Shown here one piece after another: positions 25,762 through 34,953 of a DNA stretch of 63,696 nucleotides (the stretch's first letter is position 1; every line of letters starts with the position of its first letter). Origin of the DNA: Bacillota bacterium. GTDB taxonomy: Bacteria; Bacillota; Sulfobacillia; Sulfobacillales; Sulfobacillaceae. Under the pieces are notes generated by a model. It was not told the origin of the DNA and made no database searches. It saw only the letters and a program-made list of their open reading frames with translations. A program made the translations under genes and the position numbers. The stretch lies in NCBI GenBank assembly GCA_021797515.1, contig JAJZZP010000105.1, positions 1 through 63,696 of the forward strand. The letters are read 5' to 3'.

Positions 25762-26544
25762 TTATTCGCCTCGATAATGAGGTTCTCGTTTTTCATTAAA
25801 TGCTTGAATCCCCTCGCGGGCATCATAGCTTCGGTACAGATTTTTCAAATGTTCACGCTCGATGCGTAAACCGGTAATCAAGTCGCCGTCTCGCCCCCAG
25901 ACCAACGATTCTTTTATCGCACCGAGCGATAACGGTGCATTTTTCAGGAATGGTGCACAAAACGCGCGTGTTGCCTCCATAAGGTCTTCTGGCGGGTGAC
26001 ACACAACATCCGCGAGTCCCCAGTCCAGGGCCACTGACGCGTCGATCGAAGCCCCCGACAACGCCATATATTTGGCACGCTGGTAACCTATGAGACGCGG
26101 TAGCCGCTGCGTACCCCCAGCTCCAGGCATGACCCCAATCCGCACTTCGGGTAATGCCAGCCGTGCCTCAGAACCCAAGATTCTGAAATCGGCGGCCAGT
26201 GCCAATTCCAATCCTCCGCCATAGGCAATCCCAGCGATAGTGGCAACGACAATTTTGGGAAGACATTCAAGGCGGTATAAAACCTCGTTGATCCGATCAA
26301 GAAAATGATCCATCGCCTCCCATGCATTACCAATCGTGCTAATCGCCTTCAGATCGGCCCCCGCAGAGAACGCCCGAGGTGATCCCGTTAACACCAGCAC
26401 ACGCACCTGCGGGGCGTGTGCGACTTGGTCGATGACACCGAGTAGATCCCCAGTCATCTCCTCACTAATCGCGTTTAACGCGGGGTCTCGATTCAAGCGC
26501 ACCACGACAAATGGGCCGTCGTGCTGTACATCTATAGTAGCCAT
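25762..26544 (-). CDS. Enoyl-CoA hydratase/isomerase
   Basis: A 260-residue crotonase. The oxyanion-hole segments are FSAGADLKAI and IAGIAYGGGLELALAADFRI; both catalytic glutamates appear present, in GGGLELAL and LPEVRIGVMPGAGGTQRL. Such enzymes hydrate trans-2-enoyl-CoA in beta-oxidation. The start is ATG 26544 after GGGGAGGG. It is the last gene of the TetR-headed acyl-CoA operon, 36 bases after the SDR. Confidence 0.9.
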   Translation of the reverse strand: MATIDVQHDGPFVVVRLNRDPALNAISEEMTGDLLGVIDQVAHAPQVRVLVLTGSPRAFSAGADLKAISTIGNAWEAMDHFLDRINEVLYRLECLPKIVVATIAGIAYGGGLELALAADFRILGSEARLALPEVRIGVMPGAGGTQRLPRLIGYQRAKYMALSGASIDASVALDWGLADVVCHPPEDLMEATRAFCAPFLKNAPLSLGAIKESLVWGRDGDLITGLRIEREHLKNLYRSYDAREGIQAFNEKREPHYRGE

Positions 26545-26580
26545 AATGCCCTCCCCTACCGCATGATCACGGCTTCGAGT

Positions 26581-27363
26581 CTATGGCAAGGTTGCGTACC
26601 CGCCATTGACTCCATAAGTTTGCCCAGTAATCCACGATGCGTCGGCCGAGCCCAGGAAGGCCACCAAACCGGCTACGTCCTCAGGCTGGCCGATTCGCTT
26701 AAGGGGGTATCGTGCGGACATCTTTTTCAATAGCGCCGAGTCCCCGACAACCGATGAGACACCCGGCGTGTCTATGGTTCCGAGTGCCACGCAATTAACC
26801 GTGATATTATGACGACCAACTTCTTTAGCCAACGCCCGGGAAAAACCGGCAGTTCCAGCCTTGGCCCCAGAATACACTACTAATCGAGGTTCCCCGACCC
26901 GGCCGGCCTCCGAGATCACATTGATAATGCGCCCCCATTCCTGGCTGATCATATGCGGTAAGACCGCGCGGGCTAGGTACATCGGCGCCAAAAAGTTGAC
27001 ATCCACCCACGCATCCCAATCATCGGGGTCCGTTTCGACAAATTCTCGACTACTCCCCATCACGTCCGCAACCGCATGTCCGGCATTGCCTGCATTGTTC
27101 ACCAGCACATCCACTGAACCGAACTTATCCGCCACTTCTTTAATCATGCGAGAGACCTCAGCCCACTGAGTGACATCCGCTTGACAAGGAAAGCCTTGAA
27201 CCCCGATATTCATGGCGGTTACTTCCTCGGCGACGCGGCGAGCGCGTTCCTCCACATAATCGTTCACGATGACGATTCTTGCTCCCTGCCGAGCCGAGGC
27301 GAGAGCAATCGCTCGGCCGACGCCCTGCCCAGCGCCGGTCACTAATGCAACGCGTTCATCCAT
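26581..27363 (-). CDS. SDR-family (3-hydroxyacyl-CoA-type) dehydrogenase
   Basis: A 260-residue short-chain dehydrogenase: VTGAGQGVGRAIALASARQG, NNAGNAG, the catalytic region NVISEAGRVG and YSGAKAGTAGFSRALAKEV. In this operon the natural role is oxidation of a 3-hydroxyacyl-CoA, complementing the hydratase downstream and the thiolase upstream. The start is ATG 27363 with AGAGGGCC. A FabG-like reductase role cannot be excluded. Confidence 0.87.
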   Translation of the reverse strand: MDERVALVTGAGQGVGRAIALASARQGARIVIVNDYVEERARRVAEEVTAMNIGVQGFPCQADVTQWAEVSRMIKEVADKFGSVDVLVNNAGNAGHAVADVMGSSREFVETDPDDWDAWVDVNFLAPMYLARAVLPHMISQEWGRIINVISEAGRVGEPRLVVYSGAKAGTAGFSRALAKEVGRHNITVNCVALGTIDTPGVSSVVGDSALLKKMSARYPLKRIGQPEDVAGLVAFLGSADASWITGQTYGVNGGYATLP

Positions 27364-27414
27364 CAGGAAGGCCCTCTTTCTTCAGAGAATGTTTAGTTGG
27401 CGCCTAACCATTGT

Positions 27415-28764
27415 CTAGCCATTTTTACTGCGATCCACAAACTTTTGAAGTTTGTGAGGAACTGGTCGTGGAATCTCCGAAGATTGCACCCAGGTAATCG
27501 CGATAGGCACACTGAGTTCACTTTCCAGTGCTTCAGATAGTGACATCCGTAGAGCGTCGGGATTGCGAGTCAAATCGTGGTCATAGGCAATGGATACCGT
27601 CAAGGTGTCTTGCACCGCCGCTTCCTTCGTTACAAAGAACTCGGCTTTTCGGGTTTCAGGGAACCGTTGTATAACGTTTTCCACATCGTATGGCAAAAAA
27701 TCCTTTCCCCGTACCCGCACTCGCCAGTTCGACCGGCCCAGGATGCGGCCATAGGGATGCCCCATCCTTTCACAATGATCGTCGTAAATGTCCACATAAT
27801 CCTCCGTGCCAAAGCGCACATAAGGAACCCCTTGCACTAATAAGTTGCTCGCGACCAATTCACCACGACCGACCGGATCCCCGACACTTTCCTCCGTATC
27901 GGGGTCCAACACTTCCGCATAACCGATATCTCCCCAGCAATGTGCCCCCGGATGGTCGCACGAACCTTCAAACATCCAGACATAGCCTTCGCCGCATCCC
28001 GCTCCATCGCGAACAGTCACACCTCCCCACTCCTGTTGCAGGCTTTTGCGTGCTGTATCGGTCAGTGCTTCTCCCATCGTGGTGATCATCTTGACACCCT
28101 TAAGAGCCACTGCGGGATCATGCCCCATCTTCCGCAAGGCCACGGGAACCAATGTGGCCAATTCCGTGGTAATGGAAGGAATCACGTCCGGTCGATAATC
28201 GAGGATCCACTGCGCTATTCGTTCTGCCATCATGGCATGCCCAAACTCGAACAAAAGTGGTCGCAATCCCAAGCGTCGCGCCATACCCCAGGTGAGTGGC
28301 ATCAGCCAGTGAAAATTAATGTTTATCAATAAGGCCCGTTGTCCCGGCCGCACGCCGGCGTCCCAATAACTTCGAGTCATATACTCGATAGCCATAGCCA
28401 TGTCAGTCCGCGTATAGGCTCCGAGAGTTGGCAATCCCGTCGTACCGCTCGAAGTCCAAAGTCCGACGAGCTGTGATCGAGGCACGCAAAGAAGGCCAGA
28501 AAAGGGGTCCCCCGTGCGTCTTTGATAATCGCGCAGATCATCTTTATGAAAAACCGGGACCCGCTTGCGAAAATCATCCCACGTTTTGACTTGATGTGGT
28601 TTAAGGCCGTGGCGATCATAGAGATCTCGATAAAAGGGGGCACGGTCGTAAACATATTGAATTTGCCGTTGGAGAAGCTTCAATTGCCTCTCCCGCACGT
28701 CCTCGGGACGCATCGTCTGGATTGTCTGATCCCAATATCTTTCCACAGCGAATGCCCCTTTCAT
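27415..28764 (-). CDS. PaaK-like acyl/aryl-CoA ligase
   Basis: A 449-residue adenylate-forming enzyme of the phenylacetate-CoA ligase family. It opens with ERYWDQTIQTMRPEDVRERQ, has the phosphate loop WTSSGTTGLPT, the A5-type segment DGAGCGEGYVWMFEG, FGTEDYVDIYD and the C-terminal hinge RVRVRGKDFLPYDVENVI. All catalytic motifs are present, so it should activate a carboxylic acid to its CoA thioester. The start ATG 28764 overlaps the stop of the truncated paralogue upstream (ATGA). Confidence 0.88.
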   Translation of the reverse strand: MKGAFAVERYWDQTIQTMRPEDVRERQLKLLQRQIQYVYDRAPFYRDLYDRHGLKPHQVKTWDDFRKRVPVFHKDDLRDYQRRTGDPFSGLLCVPRSQLVGLWTSSGTTGLPTLGAYTRTDMAMAIEYMTRSYWDAGVRPGQRALLININFHWLMPLTWGMARRLGLRPLLFEFGHAMMAERIAQWILDYRPDVIPSITTELATLVPVALRKMGHDPAVALKGVKMITTMGEALTDTARKSLQQEWGGVTVRDGAGCGEGYVWMFEGSCDHPGAHCWGDIGYAEVLDPDTEESVGDPVGRGELVASNLLVQGVPYVRFGTEDYVDIYDDHCERMGHPYGRILGRSNWRVRVRGKDFLPYDVENVIQRFPETRKAEFFVTKEAAVQDTLTVSIAYDHDLTRNPDALRMSLSEALESELSVPIAITWVQSSEIPRPVPHKLQKFVDRSKNG

Positions 28765-29753
28765 TGCCGGCCCTCTGGCCTGGGAATAAACAACACACCG
28801 TCATCCAGGCAATCACAGGCTTCATGTTCCAGATATCCTGTGATTGCCGTCTGATAACGAATAATCGGATGCGAACGCAGGAATAGAGGGGTAATGGTGA
28901 AATAGCCGTTAGTACCCTCAGTGACGAGGTGACCGTTGTCATCCGTCACCTCGATGACATAGTGGTCGCGAGCAAAATGAACGCCCTGAGGATTGCGTTC
29001 GCAATCCAGTCCGTAACCAAGAGCGTAGGGAATTTCCAAGAGTCGCCGCACGGGAATTTGCCATGCCTCCTCCCACTGTTTGCGAGTTTTTGCCTCTACC
29101 CATTCGACGCTGCGCAAGATCACTGAACGATATCCGAGAGAGGCCAGGGTTTTTGTGCCGAGCAGTTGACGCATCGCCTCGACGTGCGCTGAGTCGGCAA
29201 ATAGGGCCGCTGGGTGGAGTAACTCGGCTGTCGCCAGTGTGCGGCGGGCCTCAGAGGGAACAAGCTCAAGACGCACAGTCAAAATGCCCAGCAATTCGTC
29301 GACCGCAGGGCTCCCGTACGCACTGGCTCCCCCGACCGCCGTAGTTAGCACCGCAACAAATGGATCATTCGACCAACTGAGCACCTGCACGACATCTTCC
29401 GCGCCGAGGCCCAAAACCGTCCATTGGCGGGTAATTACGTCCACCCAGTGTGTCCGTTCATCATCGGTAATGCCCATATAGATCGAGATATCAGGCTTCA
29501 ATGCCCCTGACGGCGGCCAAATATAAAGCAAGTTCCTTTCTGGCACCGTCAACCGACCGCCAAAGACATTCTCGGGAAAATCCCGTCGAGCGGCCTTTAG
29601 GTCCGAGTCCCGTAATATGGGTAACTCGCTCCATTCTTCCGGCTGAGTGACCCAGTGACGACGGTAAAACGGCGTCGCAAAGGCGCTGGCCATGAGCGAT
29701 TTCTGCTGTTGACGGGTATCCGCTACTACCGCCCCGCCCCATCCATATCCCAT
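28761..29753 (-). CDS. Divergent, short PaaK-like protein
   Basis: A 330-residue protein related in layout to PaaK-type ligases (FYRRHWVTQPEEWSELPILRDSDL; IPYALGYGLDCERNPQGVHFA). The phosphate loop is replaced by IWPPSGALKP, and the C-terminal lid domain is missing or very short (about 110 residues less than its neighbour). It is unlikely to make an adenylate on its own. The start is ATG 29753 after GAAGGAGG and its stop overlaps the start of the complete ligase, so the two are co-translated and may form a complex. I cannot name a function. Confidence 0.6.
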   Translation of the reverse strand: MGYGWGGAVVADTRQQQKSLMASAFATPFYRRHWVTQPEEWSELPILRDSDLKAARRDFPENVFGGRLTVPERNLLYIWPPSGALKPDISIYMGITDDERTHWVDVITRQWTVLGLGAEDVVQVLSWSNDPFVAVLTTAVGGASAYGSPAVDELLGILTVRLELVPSEARRTLATAELLHPAALFADSAHVEAMRQLLGTKTLASLGYRSVILRSVEWVEAKTRKQWEEAWQIPVRRLLEIPYALGYGLDCERNPQGVHFARDHYVIEVTDDNGHLVTEGTNGYFTITPLFLRSHPIIRYQTAITGYLEHEACDCLDDGVLFIPRPEGRQ

Positions 29754-29804
29754 ACCTAAACCTCCTTCGAATATCTACCTGTCTGCATTACGAACACCGA
29801 TAGG

Positions 29805-30917
29805 TCATCGATGCAACACTCCCACGGCGGACACCCCCGCATACCCTTGCGTGTGCGTGACAGCAGTCTTCGGCCAGTGGGGCACTTGTCGATCACCCGC
29901 CTCGCCCCGCATCTGGACAACGGCTTCATATACCTGAGCCACTCCGGTCATTCCGAGCGGGTGACCCCGCGACTGCAATCCACCACTTGGGTTAACGGGG
30001 ACCTTGCCATTAAGCCATGTGTGGCCTTCTTCAATGAATCGTCCCCCCTCGCCTTCTGGACATAAGCCCAATTCCTCATAATGCAAAATCTCGCCAATGG
30101 TAAAAGCATCGTGGCACTCCACCAGTTCGATGTCCTCAGGCCCTATGGCGGCCGCCTCATAGGCAGCATAAGCGGTCCGACGGCTAACCTCGGATTCGTC
30201 GCTATCAAAGCACATCGTGCCCACTGCGGATCCCGCCCACCACACCGCCCTCCTTGGATTTGGCAATGACACGGTAGATTCGTTGATCAGCAGTACGGCT
30301 GCCGCCCCGTCGGAGGTGGGGCAGCATTGCAATAAAGTTAAGGGGTCCGCTACCATACGTGAATGCAAGACTTCTTCGACGGTGACAACTTTCCGGTACT
30401 GGGCGTATGGATTCAACACTCCATTTTGATGGTTCTTGACGGAGACCAAGGCCATCTGCCGCGCGGTCGTGCCATAACGGTGCATGTGTTTTTGGGCCAT
30501 AAACCCATAGAGTGACGGCATAACGTTGAGACCCATGCGGTCTTCATAAGACCCCGCTTCGCCAAGACCACTAATCACCCCCTTGGGCATTTTCTCAAAT
30601 CCGACCACGAGCGCTACGTCTACCCGACCCGCCTCAATCCACGTCGCCGCCTCGTGAATGGCCGTCGTTCCGCTAGCACAAGCATTTTCCACATTGACCA
30701 CCGGAATGCCCGCCAATCCCAAATCGTGTGCCACCTGTTGACCAGCAGAAATGCCTTGCCGGGTATGTGAGGCAAACATCACCCCGATCTGCTCCCACGA
30801 AAGCCCCGCATCTTCCACTGCGGCTACCGCCGCTACAGCCGCGATGTCCCGGTAAGACTTGTCAGGAAATCGCCCCGTCGGGTGCATCCCCACGCCAGCC
30901 ACGAGCACATTCGCCAT
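29805..30917 (-). CDS. Thiolase-family protein (SCP-x/lipid-transfer type)
   Basis: A 370-residue thiolase fold with the nucleophile Cys80 in VENACASGTTA, a HDAFTIGE segment and the GHPLG loop (SRGHPLGMTG). The C-terminal catalytic CxG cysteine of ordinary thiolases is not seen: the equivalent region reads TQGYAGVSAVG, with Tyr359. This is the style of SCP-x and of the steroid aldolase Ltp2, which work with a DUF35 partner. The next upstream gene is exactly such a DUF35 protein. The step is thus either thiolysis or retro-aldol cleavage of an acyl-CoA. The start is ATG 30917 after AAGGAGG. Confidence 0.85.
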   Translation of the reverse strand: MANVLVAGVGMHPTGRFPDKSYRDIAAVAAVAAVEDAGLSWEQIGVMFASHTRQGISAGQQVAHDLGLAGIPVVNVENACASGTTAIHEAATWIEAGRVDVALVVGFEKMPKGVISGLGEAGSYEDRMGLNVMPSLYGFMAQKHMHRYGTTARQMALVSVKNHQNGVLNPYAQYRKVVTVEEVLHSRMVADPLTLLQCCPTSDGAAAVLLINESTVSLPNPRRAVWWAGSAVGTMCFDSDESEVSRRTAYAAYEAAAIGPEDIELVECHDAFTIGEILHYEELGLCPEGEGGRFIEEGHTWLNGKVPVNPSGGLQSRGHPLGMTGVAQVYEAVVQMRGEAGDRQVPHWPKTAVTHTQGYAGVSAVGVLHR

Positions 30918-30943
30918 GGGTATCCTCCTTTACGAACCTCTGT

Positions 30944-31390
30944 TTACGCAGGAACAAAGACGGGGCCGACCACACTCCGTCCCCCCTCTTCAAATAAAAC
31001 CGCCAACGCTCCCCTAACGCCCATCCCGATCCTGATGTCGCTGACCAAGCACTCACGCAAGTGACTCACCACGAGCACCCCATCATCTAAAAGGACCCGA
31101 ACCAGAACATAAGGAACCACACCGGTCCACTCTGCCGGCCCCTGATGCACGACGGTGAAGGAATCGACGATTCCCTGAGGAATTAATAACACGTCACCAA
31201 CATCCCCCGAATGACACCGCAGACATCGTTTAACCCGTGGAAAGGTGCGCCATTGACACTTTTGACACTCGGACCCACCTAATCGCACGCTACCATCCGC
31301 CACAATCTCAAACGCATTCGGTACCACGGGAATCGCACGACCATCTCTGAGATCTTGCACAATTTCTGACAAGGCGCAGTCGCCCTCCAT
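30944..31390 (-). CDS. DUF35 OB-fold zinc-ribbon protein
   Basis: About 148 residues. A rubredoxin-like zinc ribbon (CQKCQWRTFPRVKRCLRC) is followed by an OB fold (GIVDSFTVVHQGP, YVLVRVLLDDGVLVVSHL). DUF35 proteins attach to thiolase-like enzymes or bind acyl-CoA. The gene is 26 bases upstream of the thiolase. The ATG at 31390 is the conservative start; a TTG at 31435 would extend it into the previous gene. Confidence 0.85.
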   Translation of the reverse strand: MEGDCALSEIVQDLRDGRAIPVVPNAFEIVADGSVRLGGSECQKCQWRTFPRVKRCLRCHSGDVGDVLLIPQGIVDSFTVVHQGPAEWTGVVPYVLVRVLLDDGVLVVSHLRECLVSDIRIGMGVRGALAVLFEEGGRSVVGPVFVPA

Positions 31391-31400
31391 TTCGCGTCCG

Positions 31401-32546
31401 TTAAAACGCTGACAATCCGGTAAGATTTCGCCCAATAATAAGTTTTTGAATCTGGGTCGTGCCGTCAGGAATAGGAAGTACGCGAGCCTCCCGGTATAAT
31501 TGCTCTACGGGATAGTCGCGAGCTAATCCGTTCGCTCCAAACACTTGCAATGCTTTGGACGTGACGGTTACTGCGGCTTCTGTCGCAAAAGCTTTGGCCA
31601 TTGAGGTTTGGGTATCGCACCGTTCGCCCTGATCCAGTAATTGAAAACCCTGTAAGGTCAATAACCGAGAGGCTTCAGTCAACATCGCCATGTCGGCAAG
31701 TAACTCTTGTACCAGTTGATGGGCACCGATGGGCTTGCCCCACTGCTCACGCTGGCGAGCATAGGTGATTGCCTCTTCAAGCGCTGCCTCAGCAATGCCA
31801 CAAGAAATCATGGCAACGTAACACCGGGCCCGCTCAAATCCCTTCAACGTGCCGCGTAGTCCCGTACCCAGGTCCCCGAGAAGGCGCGTTTTGGGAATGC
31901 GAATATTGTCGACCACGATTTCCGATGTCGGCCACTCGTTCATAGCCATTTTGTCAATATCGACGGCCGTATACCCATCTTGTCGTTCAAGAACAAAACG
32001 CGACAACCCATGTTTCCCTTCTCCCGTCCGCACGACCATGACCATGACATCCGACACGGACCCGTTCGAGATCCAGAGTTTGCGCCCGTTGACCACCACG
32101 GTGTCTTTTTCAAGACGTGCGGTACTTTGCAACGCACCGGGATTCGAGCCGACCTCGGCTTCCGTGATCGCAACGCAGCCAATTTGACTACCCTGGATAA
32201 GTCCTGGAAGGTAACGCGCCTTCTGTTCCGGAGTACCGTCCTCCGCAATCCAATGAGCCGCCTCCGAACTAATGAAGGCGATGCCACCGATGGCTGGGAA
32301 GGCCTTGAACAGTGGTTCGTATAATAACCCGACCATTGCGTAGGACAAGCCATAGCCGCCGTCATCTTCCGGGATCGGGCCGCCCAGGTAGCCTAGTTGA
32401 GCAAGTTCCTGCAGCACCTCCAATAACTCCGTCTTCGGTATGCTGTGGTCCCGATAGGTTTTCCGCAAGGGTATTATGTGATCCCGAATATACCGCTCGG
32501 CGGCATCCAACAATAACGCATCCTCGTGGCTTAAGGTCGAATTCAT
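31401..32546 (-). CDS. Acyl-CoA dehydrogenase
   Basis: A 381-residue flavoprotein dehydrogenase: helical N-domain, CVAITEAEVGSNPGALQSTA (FAD/substrate loop), and the C-terminal helix bundle with QLVQELLADMAM and QVFGANGLARDYPVEQLYREA. At the position of the usual catalytic glutamate (EGT), the protein has Asp361 in IPDGTTQIQKLI. It should introduce the 2,3 double bond in an acyl-CoA. The start is ATG 32546 after AAGGAGCG, two bases downstream of the PaaK-like stop. Confidence 0.88.
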   Translation of the reverse strand: MNSTLSHEDALLLDAAERYIRDHIIPLRKTYRDHSIPKTELLEVLQELAQLGYLGGPIPEDDGGYGLSYAMVGLLYEPLFKAFPAIGGIAFISSEAAHWIAEDGTPEQKARYLPGLIQGSQIGCVAITEAEVGSNPGALQSTARLEKDTVVVNGRKLWISNGSVSDVMVMVVRTGEGKHGLSRFVLERQDGYTAVDIDKMAMNEWPTSEIVVDNIRIPKTRLLGDLGTGLRGTLKGFERARCYVAMISCGIAEAALEEAITYARQREQWGKPIGAHQLVQELLADMAMLTEASRLLTLQGFQLLDQGERCDTQTSMAKAFATEAAVTVTSKALQVFGANGLARDYPVEQLYREARVLPIPDGTTQIQKLIIGRNLTGLSAF

Positions 32547-32547
32547 G

Positions 32548-33762
32548 CTAAGACGCTCCTTTTACGCGCTCGTCGATGATTTGCATGCCATCAGCCAGCA
32601 GAGTTTCTACCCGCAGTGTATTGGGTGCAATGAGTAGTTCGGACCGCATGCGCTCTTTTAGGCGCGCCTCGTCGACGTGCCCTGTGCTCGATTGAATGGT
32701 AAGTTCCATGTGGTCAGTCCCGCCATCCACCCACAAACGCACGCGATAGTTTCGCGGTGAAATATCAGGAAACCCCGCCAGTACCAACGCAATTTGTGAT
32801 GGATAGAGTTTCACGCCCTTAACCTTGCGTACCTCGTCAGTTCTTCCCAAAATACCCTTGGGTAACGTGAGAGTTCCTCCACAAGAGCAGTGATCCGATA
32901 CCACCCGCGTCAAATCTCCGGTCCTAAAGCGCACAAAAGGGAAGCCCTCTTGCTTCACCTGTGTCACTACCAGTTCCCCGACCTCACCAGCAGGCACCGG
33001 TATTGCGGTTTCAGGATCAAGAATTTCGGTCAAGAATGCGTTGGAATAGACGTGTAATCCCTTCTCGGCGTGGCATTCTGTCGCTATCATGCCGACTTCG
33101 CTCACGCCGTAAGAGTCAACAATCGTCACCCCTGACCCACCAAACGCTGACCGTAACTTCTCTCGATATCCCTCGACCGCCGATAACGGTTCACCTCCCG
33201 CATAAATCAGCCGCACGCGATGATGTTTCGGCAATAATGACCCGACCTTGAGGGCAAAGCTCGGATTAGTAATGAGTGCCGTCACACCTAACTCGGCAAT
33301 CCAACGTGCCTGCTGTTCCGCGTTGCCGGTCCCTGCGGGCACCACAGTTGCACCCACCGCCTCTGCCACTAAATGGAAGTGCATTCCCGTATAAAACGGT
33401 GTGTATCCGAAAGTTACTTGGACGACATCGTCTTGCGTAAACCCCGCACGACGAAACACTTCAGCTTCACGATCGATCGATCGATGGACGTCTCCCATGG
33501 AAGCCAGAACAGGAATTGTACCCAATTCGGGAAACGGTGTAATGTGCAATCGCTTTGGCCCATCAAACCAAAATCCCCCATATGGTGGTTGCTCCCGCAT
33601 CGCACCAATCATATCTTTCCGAGTTAATAACGGGATACGACCCCAGTCATCCCAGTTTCGGATATCGTTCAGCTCGATCTGAGCCTTATTCCAGAGTTTC
33701 CGATACAGCGGAAACTGATAGGCATAAGCCAGTTGGTCTCTTAATGCCTCAATATTGACCAT
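32548..33762 (-). CDS. PaaK-like adenylate-forming protein with altered P-loop
   Basis: About 404 residues of the PaaK family. C-terminal parts are well kept: VDSYGVSEVGMIATECHAE, FRTGDLTRVV, a cysteine pair in DHCSCGGTL, and ILGRTDEVRKVKGVKLYP. The phosphate loop, normally SSGTTGKP, reads ITPFPELGTIPV, so ATP binding at this site is doubtful or different. The start at 33762 (MVNIEALRDQ) follows GGAGGAGGAAG and overlaps the stop of the CoA-transferase remnant as TAATG. Confidence 0.75.
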   Translation of the reverse strand: MVNIEALRDQLAYAYQFPLYRKLWNKAQIELNDIRNWDDWGRIPLLTRKDMIGAMREQPPYGGFWFDGPKRLHITPFPELGTIPVLASMGDVHRSIDREAEVFRRAGFTQDDVVQVTFGYTPFYTGMHFHLVAEAVGATVVPAGTGNAEQQARWIAELGVTALITNPSFALKVGSLLPKHHRVRLIYAGGEPLSAVEGYREKLRSAFGGSGVTIVDSYGVSEVGMIATECHAEKGLHVYSNAFLTEILDPETAIPVPAGEVGELVVTQVKQEGFPFVRFRTGDLTRVVSDHCSCGGTLTLPKGILGRTDEVRKVKGVKLYPSQIALVLAGFPDISPRNYRVRLWVDGGTDHMELTIQSSTGHVDEARLKERMRSELLIAPNTLRVETLLADGMQIIDERVKGAS

Positions 33763-34891
33763 TAATCTTCCTCCTCCATGACCGACACCGTTCCTTGCAA
33801 CACCAGGCGCTCTATGTCGGATGCGGAAAACCCGCAATCCGAAAGTACGACGCGAGTGTGTTCTCCCAAAAGTGGCGCGGGACTGTTCGGACCCCAGCGC
33901 GGGACACCACACGATGAAACAATTGTCGAGCGTGGAAATGAGAATCTGACAACACCTCGCTCGGGTCAAGTACCGGCCCGAAGGGCACGCTCGCTTGTTC
34001 CAATCGAGTGGCCCAGGTATCATAATTGGCACTGAGAAATACTTCTTTTAGACGCTGGATGATTTCAGCACCATGTTTACGTCGGTCCTCAGCGGAATAT
34101 TGGGCAAATTTTTGAAGTCCCGTAGATTGGCACAGTGCCCGCCAGAATTTGGTTTCGTGAGCCACGCTTACGGTCAACCAGCGGCGTTCTGCGGTCTCAT
34201 ACACGCCATATCCGGGTTCATCGCGAAAATCAGTGGGTAGTAGCCGATTGGCTAGTGGACCAAGAATAGGCGTCATCCATGACACCAAGGTGTCGGTCAT
34301 AGAGACGTCTAAGTAGGCTCCCTGACCCGTGCGTATGCGGCGCACTAACCCCACCATTGTCGCCCATGCCGCAACCGTGCTTGAAGCCAAGTCTGCAAGA
34401 GGAAGCCCCGGGGTCGCCGACCCACGTTTTCCTTCAAAGGAAGCGGTTCGGGCGAACTCATGATCGAACATAGTTAGCACGCCGGAGAGTCCTTGATAAG
34501 ACAAGTCGTGGCCAGGACGATACGTATACGGCCCCTCTTGACCGTAACCCGCAATAGATACGTAAAGAATCCCTGGGTTCACGGCCCGAATTTGCTCATA
34601 TCCCACACCTAAGCGCTGAGCCACCCCGGGTCGGAACCCCTCCGAAATCACGTCGGTGCCGTGCGCCAAGCGACGAAATGTCTCGACACCGTCCGGGGTC
34701 TTCAAGTCGAGCGCCAACGACCGTTTTTGCCGATTGAGCGCTTCGAACAAACCAGGAAATTGCCGCGCCGGATATCCCGACCCGGGCCGTTCTACCAAAA
34801 CAACATCTGCCCCCATGTCGGCTAACATCAGTCCAACGAAGGGGCCTGAAAGAGGACAGTTTACCTCAGAAAATGACGAATGGGCACACAA
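33762..34891 (-). pseudogene. Class III CoA-transferase, frameshifted
   Basis: The frame from 34891 encodes a family III CoA-transferase (SGPFVGLMLADMGADVVLVERPG, ISEGFRPGVAQRLG, RPGHDLSYQGLSG, and the Asp of LPLADLAS). Near 33900 it leaves the family sequence. The adjacent frame then continues correctly, NSPAPLLGEHTRVVL, and stops at 33762 exactly where the next gene starts. A one-base shift is therefore the likely cause. The N-terminus is also poor: an in-frame TAG lies just upstream and only TTG is available to start. It is a recent pseudogene or contains a sequencing error. Confidence 0.65.
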
Positions 34892-34953
34892 TTCCTTCGT
34901 CGCCTCGCTAACCTAACAGCCATGGATGGGTCACGCAACTCTCGTTTGATCCT

